Source of the DNA: GCA-002779465 sp964596535
GTDB taxonomy: Bacteria > Desulfobacterota > Desulfobacteria > Desulfobacterales > UBA2156
DNA: 36,486 nt
Assembly: GCA_964596535.1 (NCBI GenBank)
Contig: CAZQUR010000021.1
Span: forward strand, 1 to 36,486
Reading direction: 5' to 3'
Shown here: positions 8,317-16,746 of the stretch, in pieces
Numbering within the stretch: the stretch's first letter is position 1
Layout: each line of letters starts with the position of its first letter
Position numbers and translations under genes: made by a program
The notes under the pieces: generated by a model
Seen by the model: the letters and a program-made list of their open reading frames with translations, nothing else
What the model was told of the DNA's origin: nothing
Database searches by the model: none

Positions 8317-8379
8317 CATGCCTCTTTTCGCCAAGAATTTTAAGGTAACGTACCGGTTGCTCTCCGGGCGCCTTTTTTG

Positions 8380-8421
8380 AAAGATGCATCTTTTTATGAC
8401 ACAATATATTGCGTTTGTCAA
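8380..8421 (-). promoter_or_regulatory. Promoter with two palindromic operators for the CxxC gene
   Basis: On the minus strand, TTGACA (8416-8421) and CATAAA (8393-8398) are 17 bp apart. A perfect 10-bp palindrome CAATATATTG (8402-8411) fills the spacer. A perfect 14-bp palindrome AAAGATGCATCTTT (8380-8393) starts at the -10 element and covers the expected transcription start. Both would be natural binding sites for dimeric repressors. Confidence 0.55.
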
Positions 8422-8623
8422 TAAATAATGAACTACAAATGGTGGTTTTTTAAAAAATGGCATCGAACCTCTTGCATTTCCGGTAAGGTGCATCAGACTT
8501 CCCATCTTACTCCTTGATTTCCAAGGCCGAAAAACGCATAAGGGAGTGTCCGGGAAAATTGAACAACATCGTAAAAGGCCGATTGCGCCCGGACAATCCT
8601 ATGAAATCCCGTGGAGAAGACAC

Positions 8624-9649
8624 ATGCTCACCTTTTCCCGAAAAAGGATTTCCGCGCGCATTCTTTTACCCGATGGAAAAATCGTTGATCGACCCATCGA
8701 CATCCGGACCCATCCCATTACGGGGCGCACCTGCCGGATCACCTTCAGCCGCAGCCAGGAGCGCGAGCCCGGCACCGAAACCCTGCCTGCTCCTCCGCCC
8801 TTTGCGGAAGACCGGAACGCCTGCCCTTTTTGCCGGGAAAACCGCAACACCCATACGCCCCGGCTGATTCCGGAACTGCATCCGGAAGGACGCATGGTCA
8901 GGGGGACCTCCGTACTTTTCCCCAACCTCTTTCCGTACGGCCGCTATTCGGCGGTGAGCCTTTTCGACGACACCCATTTCGTGGAGATCGGCACCGCCTC
9001 CCTCTCCGCGTATACCGACAGCTTCTTGAACTGCCGGGACTATCTCTTGCGGATATTGGAACATGATCCCGCCGCCGTTCACATGGCCGTCACCCAGAAC
9101 CATCTTCCTTCCGCCGGCGGATCCCTCCTTCATCCCCACCTCCAGGTCCAGGCTGATCACAATCCCGCAAACCACCAGCGGTTCCTGGCCGAAACAGCCG
9201 CCGCACACCGAAAAAAGACCGGAAAGCGGCTTTTTTCGGACTATCTCGAACAGGAAAAGGCCCGCCGGGAGCGGTACATCGGCGCCACAGGGGATTGGCA
9301 CTGGCTTTCCGCCTTTGCCCCCGAAGGCTTCTTTGAAATCTGGGGGATCCTCCCTGAAATCACGTCGTTACGGCAGGCCACGGAGGCGCACTTTCGATCC
9401 CTGGCCCTGGGGATCCTTTGCACCCAGAGATTCTACCGGTCCATGGGGAGAAACGGCTACAATTTCGGGGTGCTCCTCCTGGAAGACGGTTCCGACGATC
9501 TGGAGTGGCGGGCGGTCTTGACGGTGCGATCCAACTATGCCCCGTGGGTCCGCTCCGATTTCACCGGATTCGAAGTCATGCTCGGGGACATGGCCACCTT
9601 CACCGCCCCGGAACAAACGGCGGAACACGCGCGCCGTTTCTGGGAGTAG
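8624..9649 (+). CDS. Galactose-1-phosphate uridylyltransferase-like protein (HIT superfamily)
   Basis: A 341-residue protein with the GalT-type active-site HPHLQVQ (His170-x-His172-x-Gln174) and an N-terminal CPFC (Cys67-Cys70) that matches the zinc-binding end of GalT proteins. In GalT the middle His of H-P-H is uridylylated. A nucleotidyl-transferase or phosphorylase reaction is therefore likely, but the sequence is divergent and substrate identity is open. The start at 8624 has GGAG 8 bp upstream. Beginning at 8546 would add a basic, non-conserved leader. It is 4 bp ahead of the TauE-like permease gene, so the pair is probably an operon. Confidence 0.75.
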   Translation: MLTFSRKRISARILLPDGKIVDRPIDIRTHPITGRTCRITFSRSQEREPGTETLPAPPPFAEDRNACPFCRENRNTHTPRLIPELHPEGRMVRGTSVLFPNLFPYGRYSAVSLFDDTHFVEIGTASLSAYTDSFLNCRDYLLRILEHDPAAVHMAVTQNHLPSAGGSLLHPHLQVQADHNPANHQRFLAETAAAHRKKTGKRLFSDYLEQEKARRERYIGATGDWHWLSAFAPEGFFEIWGILPEITSLRQATEAHFRSLALGILCTQRFYRSMGRNGYNFGVLLLEDGSDDLEWRAVLTVRSNYAPWVRSDFTGFEVMLGDMATFTAPEQTAEHARRFWE

Positions 9650-9653
9650 GCCC

Positions 9654-10616
9654 GTGCTCTTTCAAACCTCCGGCATCGAAACGGCGTTTTGGATCCCCCC
9701 TGTGGTGGCCTTTGCCATTTCCTTTTTCACTTCCATGGGCGGGGTGTCGGGCGCGTTTCTTCTGTTGCCGTTCCAAATGTCGGTTTTGGGCTACACCCAC
9801 CCGTCGGTGAGCGCCACCAATCACCTATTTAACATCGTGGCCATTCCCAGCGGGGTTTACCGGTACTGGAAGGAGGGACGGATGGTCTGGCCCCTGACCG
9901 TGGCGGTGGTGGCGGGCACCCTGCCGGGGGTCTTCCTCGGTGCCGTGATGCGCGTGGTATTCCTCCCCGATCCCCGGAATTTCAAGCTTTTTGCCGCCGG
10001 CGTATTGCTTTATATCGGATTCCGAATGGTTGTGGATCTGATGGGCAACAGGCAACCCCCGCCGGATGGGACGTCCCCGGAAACCGCTTTCCAGTCGGAT
10101 GTGAAAAACCGCCGCGAGAAATCCACGGGTTTCAGAAACCCCCGGAAACCGCCGCTTCCGGCGATTCAGGTCACCCATTTCAACCTGAAAAGACTCGGGT
10201 ATACCTTTTACGGCCGATCTTACGATGTCTCTTTCTGGGGCATCTTTGTGTTGAGTTTCGTCGTCGGCATCGTCGGCGGCATTTACGGCATCGGCGGCGG
10301 ATCCATCATCGCGCCCTTCTTTGTCACTGTTTTCGCCCTTCCGGTGTATACCGTGGCCGGCGCCGCCCTCATGGGCACCTTTGTCACATCGGTGGCGGGG
10401 GTGATCTTTTATCAGGCCATCGCGCCTTTTTTTCCCCACCAGTCCGTGGCCCCGGACTGGCCCCTCGGCATCCTTTTCGGCATCGGCGGCATGGCCGGCA
10501 TGTACCTGGGCGCCCGCTGCCAGAAATTCGTTCCCGCCAAGGCCATCAAATGGATGCTGGCAGCCGTCCTCCTGTTCACCGCCATAAAATACGTGGCCGG
10601 CTTTTTCCATCCATAA
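9654..10616 (+). CDS. TauE/SafE-family membrane permease (sulfite/organosulfonate exporter-like)
   Basis: About 320 residues, GTG start, with GGGAG ahead of it. Glycine-rich hydrophobic segments appear in two halves: AFAISFFTSMGGVSGAFLL at the N-terminus and GIVGGIYGIGGGSIIAPFF in the second half. These are the repeated signature of the TauE/SafE (DUF81) family. A polar cytoplasmic loop of about 70 residues separates the halves. Family members export sulfite, sulfoacetate or other anions; in a sulfur-metabolising anaerobe a sulfur oxyanion is a fair guess only. It directly follows the GalT-like gene. Confidence 0.85.
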   Translation: MLFQTSGIETAFWIPPVVAFAISFFTSMGGVSGAFLLLPFQMSVLGYTHPSVSATNHLFNIVAIPSGVYRYWKEGRMVWPLTVAVVAGTLPGVFLGAVMRVVFLPDPRNFKLFAAGVLLYIGFRMVVDLMGNRQPPPDGTSPETAFQSDVKNRREKSTGFRNPRKPPLPAIQVTHFNLKRLGYTFYGRSYDVSFWGIFVLSFVVGIVGGIYGIGGGSIIAPFFVTVFALPVYTVAGAALMGTFVTSVAGVIFYQAIAPFFPHQSVAPDWPLGILFGIGGMAGMYLGARCQKFVPAKAIKWMLAAVLLFTAIKYVAGFFHP

Positions 10617-10631
10617 TCCCCCAAGCGCCTC

Positions 10632-10683
10632 TTGACAGGCGCGAAAAAATCATTACTGATATTATAAATACGTTTTTAGTAAT
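10632..10683 (+). promoter_or_regulatory. Promoter region with inverted-repeat operator, copy 1
   Basis: TTGACA at 10632-10637 is followed by AT-rich sequence with TATTAT/TATAAA around 10660-10668, but the spacing is longer than ideal. The inverted repeat ATTACT (10652-10657) and AGTAAT (10678-10683) with exactly 20 bp between surrounds this -10 region. An identical arrangement occurs at 10806-10837, which argues for a real regulator site. Confidence 0.5.
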
Positions 10684-10709
10684 GCCATCCGGCCAAGGAG
10701 GTGAACCGT

Positions 10710-10829
10710 ATGGATATCAAGAAACTGGCACCATGGAACCGGTTTAAAAAGGAAGAGGAGGAAACGATCGAAAAAACCGTGGGCATCGATGCCTGCGCGC
10801 CATTTATTACTTTATTCTTTAAAACATAA
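10710..10829 (+). pseudogene. Remnant of a second hsp20 gene (N-terminal leader only)
   Basis: A 39-residue ORF with a near-perfect SD (AAGGAGGTG at 10695-10703). It begins MDIKKLAPWNRFKKEEEE, which resembles the N-terminal leader I associate with Hsp20 proteins of Desulfobacterota (x-KKLAPWNWFKKEEE). After about 25 residues the similarity ends, the reading becomes non-crystallin and it stops at 10829. The alpha-crystallin domain is entirely missing. It lies directly upstream of cbpA-clpB, so the ancestral order was probably hsp20-cbpA-clpB. The peptide could still be translated. The family link is from memory of the leader motif and would need a database search. Confidence 0.6.
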
Positions 10830-10837
10830 ATAGTAAT
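10806..10837 (+). promoter_or_regulatory. Inverted-repeat operator, copy 2, upstream of cbpA
   Basis: ATTACT (10806-10811) and AGTAAT (10832-10837) again have 20 bp between them, 154 bp downstream of copy 1. A TTGACA at 10848-10853 with TTATTT at 10869-10874 (15-bp spacer) could serve cbpA-clpB. The copy overlaps the end of the hsp20 remnant. Confidence 0.5.
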
Positions 10838-10961
10838 AATACGTTTGTTGACAATCAGGCGGTGGTTGTTATTTTTGTTCAATAGAGCCGGATCCAAACG
10901 GAAGCAATCCGTCAAACAGGGAATCGAAAACCAAGGAGAAAGCGGACCAGGAAACCGGAAC

Positions 10962-11942
10962 ATGGCTGTCACATACAAGGATTATTACAAAACACTCGGG
11001 GTTTCGAAAACCGCCACCCAAGATGAAATCCATCGCGCCTACCGGAAACTGGCACGAAAATATCATCCGGACCTGAATAAAGGCGCGGGCGCGGAAGACA
11101 AATTCAAAGAAGTCAACGAGGCCTATGAAGTCCTGAAGGATCCGGAAAAACGGCAAAAATACGATCAACTGGGCCGACAATGGCAACAGGGGGATTTCTT
11201 CCAGGGCGCGCCGGGAGCCGATTATGCATTTTCCTTCGGTCAAAGACCCGGCGACCGGCAGGAAAGCTTTTTGTGGAGTTCCGGGGACGACCGGTTCAGC
11301 GATTTCTTCGAAGCCCTCTTCGGAAAAGGATTTCACCACAGTCCCGGCGGCGCTCGGGCCGAACAATCCTTTTCCATGAAATGCCAGGGCGCCGACCACG
11401 AGGCCGTCCTGCGGATCTCCCTGGAAGAGGCCTTTCGGGGCGGAACCAAAACCATCACGCTGCAGTCGGTTTCTCCGGATGCCGGGGGGGCGGTCTCCCC
11501 CCAAGAACGGCGATACGACGTGAAGATTCCGCCGGGAATTTTACCCGGTCAAAAAATCCGGCTTTCCGGACAGGGCGGAAAAGGAACGGGCGGCGGCGCG
11601 GCAGGAGACCTTTATTTAAAAATCGAGATCGAACCGCATCCCAGGTTCCGGCTGGAAGGGCGCGACCTGTACATGGATCTTCCCGTCACGCCGTGGGAGG
11701 CCGCCCTGGGAACGACCCTCAGCATTCCCGCGCTTTCCGGGCCCGTCACCCTGAAAATACCCCCTGGGACGCAAAGCGGTCAAAAATTGAGGCTCCGCGG
11801 AAAGGGGATGCCGCATCCCAAAGGCACCCCCGGCGATCTTTACGCCGTGGTGCAGATCAAAACCCCCCGGTCTCTGAGCGCGAAAGAAAAGGCGCTTTTT
11901 GAAGAACTCAAGGCCATTTCCACGTTTGATCCGAGAACATAA
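10962..11942 (+). CDS. cbpA: J-domain co-chaperone, CbpA-like
   Basis: A 326-residue type II (CbpA-like) DnaJ homologue. The J domain (about 5-70) has the essential HPD at 35-37 in ARKYHPDLNKG. A Gly/Phe-rich linker follows, and then two beta-sandwich C-terminal domains (about 140-315, with DVKIPPGILPGQKIRLSGQGG and LKIPPGTQSGQKLRLRGKG). No CxxCxGxG zinc finger is present. It stimulates DnaK ATPase and delivers substrates. The start was put at 10962, where the J domain begins; the longer frame from 10845 overlaps promoter sequence. clpB follows after 33 bp, so DnaK-ClpB disaggregation components are co-transcribed. dnaK is not in the window. Confidence 0.92.
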   Translation: MAVTYKDYYKTLGVSKTATQDEIHRAYRKLARKYHPDLNKGAGAEDKFKEVNEAYEVLKDPEKRQKYDQLGRQWQQGDFFQGAPGADYAFSFGQRPGDRQESFLWSSGDDRFSDFFEALFGKGFHHSPGGARAEQSFSMKCQGADHEAVLRISLEEAFRGGTKTITLQSVSPDAGGAVSPQERRYDVKIPPGILPGQKIRLSGQGGKGTGGGAAGDLYLKIEIEPHPRFRLEGRDLYMDLPVTPWEAALGTTLSIPALSGPVTLKIPPGTQSGQKLRLRGKGMPHPKGTPGDLYAVVQIKTPRSLSAKEKALFEELKAISTFDPRT

Positions 11943-11975
11943 AGCCTTTCACGCAATCGTATGAGGAACATGAAA

Positions 11976-14585
11976 ATGGACATGAACAAACTCACCGTCA
12001 AGTGCCAGGAGGCGCTTCAGGCGGCACAAACCAAGGCGGTTAATTACAACCACCAGGAAGTGGACGGAGAACATCTGCTGTTGGCGTTGCTGGAGCAATC
12101 CGACGGCCTGGTCCCCCGCCTGTTGAAACGCATGGAAATTTCGGAGACCGCCGTCCACCGGCGCCTGGAAGAAGCACTCGAAAAAAAGCCCCGCATCAGC
12201 GGGCCCGGCACCGAGCCGGGAAAGGTGTACATCACCCAGAGGCTGAGCCGGCTGCTGGCGGCGGCCCAGAAGGAAGCCGGGGCGCTGAAAGACGAGTACG
12301 TCTCCGTGGAGCATCTGCTCCTGGCGTTCCTGGAGGAAGGCCGATCCACACCGGCGGGTGCGATTCTGCAGGAGTTCGGCATTACCCGGGAATCGTTCCT
12401 CAAGACGCTGACCGCCGTCCGGGGCCACCAGCGGGTCACCAGCGCCGATCCGGAAGGCACCTACGAAGCCCTGCAGAAGTACGGCCGGGACCTGGTGGAA
12501 GAAGCCCGTTCCGGGAAACTGGATCCGGTCATCGGCCGGGACGGCGAGATCCGGCGGGTGATCCGGATCCTTTCCCGGAAGACCAAAAACAATCCGGTTT
12601 TGATCGGAGATCCGGGCGTGGGGAAAACCGCCATCGTGGAAGGGCTGGCCCATCGCGTCGTCCGCCAGGACGTTCCGGAAGGGCTTAAAAACAAGACCAT
12701 TTTCGCCCTGGACATGGGCGCCCTGGTGGCCGGGGCCAAGTACCGGGGGGAGTTCGAGGAGCGCTTGAAGGCGGTGCTGCAGGAGATCAAGGAATCCGAA
12801 GGCCGCATCCTCCTTTTCATCGACGAACTCCATACCATCGTGGGGGCGGGCAAGGCCGAGGGGGCCATCGACGCCGGGAACATGCTCAAGCCCATGCTGG
12901 CCCGGGGGGAACTCCACTGCATCGGCGCCACCACGCTGGACGAATACCGGAAGTACATCGAAAAGGACAAGGCCCTGGAGCGGCGGTTTCAGCCGGTCCT
13001 GGTGGACGAACCCTCGGTAGAAGACACCATCTCCATCCTGCGGGGCCTGAAGGAACGCTACGAAGTCCATCACGGCGTGCGGATCCAGGACAGCGCCCTG
13101 GTCACCGCCGCTGTGCTTTCCAACCGGTACGTGAGCGACCGGTTCCTTCCGGACAAGGCCATCGACCTGGTGGACGAAGCCTGCGCCATGATCCGCACCG
13201 AGATCGACTCCATGCCCACGGAACTGGATGAGGTTTCCCGGCGGATCATGCAACTGGAAATCGAAGAAGCCGCCTTGAAAAAGGAGACGGATCGTTCCAG
13301 CAAAGATCGTCTCAAGGCGCTCCAGAAGGAACTGGCCGATCTGCGGGAGCAGGCCGACACCATGCGGACCCAGTGGGAAGTGGAAAAGGAGGCCATCAAA
13401 AAGATCCAGGCCGTCCGGGAAGAAATCGAAAAGGCCCGCCATGAACTGGAGATGGCCGAGCGCCGCTACGATTTGAACCGGGCCGCGGAACTGCGCCACG
13501 GCAAACTCCCCGAACTGGAACGGAGCCTGAACGCCGAAGAGGAAAAACTGGCAAAAAACCAGACCGGTGAGCGTCTGCTCAGAGAAGAAGTCACCGAGGA
13601 AGAAATCGCGGAGATCATCTCCCGGTGGACCGGCATCCCGGTGGCGCGCCTCATGGAAGGGGAACGCCAAAAGATTCTGCGCCTCGACGAAGTCCTGCAC
13701 GAGCGGGTCATCGGCCAGGACGAGGCGGTGCGGCTGGTGGCCGACGCCGTGATCCGGGCCCGTTCCGGCATCAAGGACCCCCGGCGCCCCATCGGGACCT
13801 TTATCTTCCTGGGTCCCACCGGCGTGGGGAAGACGGAACTGGCCAAGACCCTGGCCCAGGCCCTTTTCGATACGGAAGAGAACATGATCCGCATCGACAT
13901 GAGCGAATACATGGAAAAACACACGGTGGCCCGGCTCATCGGGGCGCCGCCGGGGTACGTGGGATTCGAAGAAGGCGGACAACTCACGGAAGCCGTACGG
14001 CGGAAACCCTATTCCGTGATCCTGTTCGACGAAATCGAAAAGGCCCACCCTGACGTCTTCAACGTGCTCCTCCAGATCTTCGACGACGGCCGCCTCACGG
14101 ACGGCCAGGGCCGCACCGTGGATTTCAAAAACGCCGTCATCATCATGACCAGCAACATCGGGTCCCATCATCTTTTGGAAGGGATTACGGAAAGCGGTAC
14201 CCTGAAACCGGACGTGGAACGCCGGGTGATGGCCGAACTCCGGCAGCATTTCCGCCCCGAGTTTCTCAACCGGGTGGACGACATCGTATTGTTCAAGCCG
14301 CTGACCCTGGAGGAGGTCAAACAGATCGTGACCCTCATGACCCGGGAACTTTCCCGCCGCCTGGAAGACCGGAATGTCCGGGTGGAAATCACGGATGCCG
14401 CCCGGGAATTCATCGCCAAATCCGGATACGATCCCGTCTACGGGGCGCGTCCCCTGCGCCGCTATATCCAGCGGGAACTGGAGACCCGCATCGGCCGGGC
14501 CCTGGTGGCCGGGGACATCCCCGAAGGCACCGTGATCACCGTGGATGTGCAAAATGACACATTGAGGGTCAGCCACGCCGGATAA
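11976..14585 (+). CDS. clpB: ATP-dependent disaggregase ClpB
   Basis: A 869-residue Hsp100 chaperone that threads aggregated proteins through its hexamer with help from DnaK/DnaJ. The double Clp N-domain (about 1-145) begins MDMNKLTVKCQEAL. The first AAA+ module has Walker A GDPGVGKT (211-218) and the second GPTGVGKT (from 613). The charged coiled-coil M-domain lies at about 405-525. No ClpP-binding IGF/L loop is seen, which fits a ClpB rather than ClpA/C. The ATG at 11976 is preferred because GAGGA lies 8 bp upstream and it matches the usual ClpB N-terminus. 11961 and 11970 are alternatives. Confidence 0.96.
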   Translation: MDMNKLTVKCQEALQAAQTKAVNYNHQEVDGEHLLLALLEQSDGLVPRLLKRMEISETAVHRRLEEALEKKPRISGPGTEPGKVYITQRLSRLLAAAQKEAGALKDEYVSVEHLLLAFLEEGRSTPAGAILQEFGITRESFLKTLTAVRGHQRVTSADPEGTYEALQKYGRDLVEEARSGKLDPVIGRDGEIRRVIRILSRKTKNNPVLIGDPGVGKTAIVEGLAHRVVRQDVPEGLKNKTIFALDMGALVAGAKYRGEFEERLKAVLQEIKESEGRILLFIDELHTIVGAGKAEGAIDAGNMLKPMLARGELHCIGATTLDEYRKYIEKDKALERRFQPVLVDEPSVEDTISILRGLKERYEVHHGVRIQDSALVTAAVLSNRYVSDRFLPDKAIDLVDEACAMIRTEIDSMPTELDEVSRRIMQLEIEEAALKKETDRSSKDRLKALQKELADLREQADTMRTQWEVEKEAIKKIQAVREEIEKARHELEMAERRYDLNRAAELRHGKLPELERSLNAEEEKLAKNQTGERLLREEVTEEEIAEIISRWTGIPVARLMEGERQKILRLDEVLHERVIGQDEAVRLVADAVIRARSGIKDPRRPIGTFIFLGPTGVGKTELAKTLAQALFDTEENMIRIDMSEYMEKHTVARLIGAPPGYVGFEEGGQLTEAVRRKPYSVILFDEIEKAHPDVFNVLLQIFDDGRLTDGQGRTVDFKNAVIIMTSNIGSHHLLEGITESGTLKPDVERRVMAELRQHFRPEFLNRVDDIVLFKPLTLEEVKQIVTLMTRELSRRLEDRNVRVEITDAAREFIAKSGYDPVYGARPLRRYIQRELETRIGRALVAGDIPEGTVITVDVQNDTLRVSHAG

Positions 14586-14616
14586 GGCATTCATTCCCCA
14601 AAAAAACCTTGCCCGC

Positions 14617-14652
14617 GGCGCTGCGCCCGCCCTCCCTGGCGGGCGGAGCGCC
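14617..14652. repeat. 15-bp inverted repeat downstream of clpB
   Basis: Arms 14617-14631 and 14638-14652 pair over 15 bp with one mismatch around the loop CTCCCT. It is 32 bp after the clpB stop and lies within the intergenic region before the histidine kinase. There is no T-run, so it is a strong mRNA 3' hairpin or repeat element rather than a textbook terminator. Confidence 0.65.
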
Positions 14653-14766
14653 GGCTCTCCTGCCGGTTGACGCAAAAGGATTAAAAGCGTAAAAAGGACG
14701 ATAATTCGCTCCAACAAAAAGGCCGGCCATGCCGATTCGCCGACCGACAACGACGGGAAAAAGCGC

Positions 14767-16677
14767 GTGACAGGACAGGACCGCATCGACGCAAGGGGCA
14801 AACGCCTGAAGAGCGATGCTGAGCTGCAAAGCCTTTTTCTGGCCGCACCCATCGGCATCGGCGTGGAGTCGAACCGGGTGATTTTAAGCGTCAACAACCG
14901 CTTTTGTGAAATCACCGGCTATGCAAAGGAAGAACTCCTCGGGAAAAATTCAAAATTTCTATATCCCGCGGATGCCGATTATGACCACGTGGGAAAAGAA
15001 AAATATCGGCAAATAGAAGAACAGGGCGTCGCCGCCATCGAGTCCCGCCTCAAACGAAAAGACGGCAAAATTATCCATGTCCTGTTGAGTTCCACGCCTG
15101 TGGATCCAAGCGATCTGTCCGCGGGCGTCACCTTCACCCTGATGGACATCACCGAGCGCAAGCGCATGGAAACCGCGCTGCGCGAAAGTAAAGAAAAATA
15201 CAAGAGTATTTTTGAGCATGCCGTCATCGGACTTTACCAGTCCACCCCCGAAGGCCGGTTCATTCAGGTCAATCCCGCCTTTGCCCGGATGATCAAGTAC
15301 GCCTCCCCGGAGGAAGTCGTCTCCCGGATCACTGACATCGCCCGGCAATATTATGCGGATCCCGAAGATCGGCGACGGTTTCAAAGACTCATGAAAGAAA
15401 CCGGGCGCGTGGAAAATTTCGAGTTCCGGGCCCGGTGCAAGGACGGGTCCGTCATCTGGGTATCCAACAGCTCCCGCGCCCATTTTTCCCCCGGCGGCAC
15501 CATCATCCGGTACGAAGGGATCGTGCTGGACATCACGAAGTTAAAGCAGGCGGAAGAAGAGCTGCAGCGTTCCCATCAGGCCTTTCTCACGGTTTTGGAC
15601 AGCATCGACGCCACCGTTTACGTGGCGGAAATGAAGACCTATGAAGTCCTGTTCATGAACAAACACATGATCGATGCCTTCGGCGCCGATTTTACCGGAA
15701 GGCGGTGCTATGACGTGTTCCGGGGAGAAAGCCGCCCCTGCAGCCACTGCACCAACCCGAAACTCCTGGATGCGGCGGGTGAGCCTACGGGGGTCCATGT
15801 CTGGGAAGGACAAAATCCCATCACCGGAAAATGGTACATCAATTACGATCGGGCCATCCGATGGATCGACGGCCGTCTGGTGCGCATTCAAATCGCCACG
15901 GACATCACCCGGTTAAAGGAGATGGAGCAGGAACGGATCCGCACCGAAGAACGGCTCCGGCAGTCCCAGAAGATGGAAGCCGTGGGTACACTGGCCGGGG
16001 GCGTGGCCCACGAGTTCAACAATGTTCTGGGGATCATCCTGGGCAACACGGAAATGGCCTTGATGGATCTGCCCGAAGAAAATCCGATCACCTTCAACCT
16101 CAAAGAAATCGAGACCGCATCGCTTAGGGCCCGGGATATCGTGAAGCATATCCTGAGTTTCTCCCGGAAGACGGCGGCTCAGAAGACGATCACCCAAATC
16201 GCTCCCATCGTCAAAGAGGCCATGAACCTGATGCGGGCCGGCCTTTCCGCGGAGATCGAAATCCGCCTGGATATTGCATGTCAAAACGAAACCATCTCAG
16301 CCGACCCCGGCGAGATCCACCAAGTGATTGTCAATCTTTGCACCAACGCAGCCCAGGCCATGGCCGCGTCCGGGGGTGTGCTGTCCATCCGCCTCGAACC
16401 CGTGATTTTGGATCCGGAAACGGCATCCTCCTATGCCCCCCTTCATCCCGGCGCCTACGTAAAACTTTCCGTCCAGGATACCGGCTGCGGGATCGATCCG
16501 GACCATATCGATCGAATATTCGATCCCTTTTTCACCACCAAGGAAGCGGGTCAGGGAACGGGTATGGGTTTGGCCGTGGTGTACGGTATCGTCCAAAAAT
16601 ACGCGGGCACGATCCGGGTACAAAGCGCGCTTGAAAAAGGGACGCTCATGGAAGTCCTGCTTCCCCGGTCGGATTGA
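14767..16677 (+). CDS. PAS-PAS-PAS sensor histidine kinase
   Basis: About 636 residues, GTG start, no membrane segment, so a soluble sensor. Three PAS domains lie at about 18-135, 140-260 and 265-385. The third has a Cys-bearing stretch (CYDVF...PCSHC) that could bind a metal or a thiol-reactive ligand. The kinase has the H-box VAHEFNN with the phospho-acceptor His, the N-box NLCTNAAQAM, the G1 box DTGCGID, the F-box FDPFFTTK and the G2 box GTGMGLAVV. It ends just after the ATPase domain with no receiver domain, and no response regulator gene is adjacent, so it is an orphan kinase. Signal unknown. Confidence 0.9.
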   Translation: MTGQDRIDARGKRLKSDAELQSLFLAAPIGIGVESNRVILSVNNRFCEITGYAKEELLGKNSKFLYPADADYDHVGKEKYRQIEEQGVAAIESRLKRKDGKIIHVLLSSTPVDPSDLSAGVTFTLMDITERKRMETALRESKEKYKSIFEHAVIGLYQSTPEGRFIQVNPAFARMIKYASPEEVVSRITDIARQYYADPEDRRRFQRLMKETGRVENFEFRARCKDGSVIWVSNSSRAHFSPGGTIIRYEGIVLDITKLKQAEEELQRSHQAFLTVLDSIDATVYVAEMKTYEVLFMNKHMIDAFGADFTGRRCYDVFRGESRPCSHCTNPKLLDAAGEPTGVHVWEGQNPITGKWYINYDRAIRWIDGRLVRIQIATDITRLKEMEQERIRTEERLRQSQKMEAVGTLAGGVAHEFNNVLGIILGNTEMALMDLPEENPITFNLKEIETASLRARDIVKHILSFSRKTAAQKTITQIAPIVKEAMNLMRAGLSAEIEIRLDIACQNETISADPGEIHQVIVNLCTNAAQAMAASGGVLSIRLEPVILDPETASSYAPLHPGAYVKLSVQDTGCGIDPDHIDRIFDPFFTTKEAGQGTGMGLAVVYGIVQKYAGTIRVQSALEKGTLMEVLLPRSD

Positions 16678-16746
16678 AGCCTCCCCGCAACCCGCGAAGC
16701 ACTGTCGTCAGGCAGCACCTGCGGGAAATACGCCCGCTGTTGCGGT

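Noticed and set aside
11949..14915. A 988-residue minus-strand frame opposite clpB
   Set aside because: It is the shadow of clpB, which has intact AAA+ motifs. The antisense text has low-complexity His/Phe/Gly composition and no SD.
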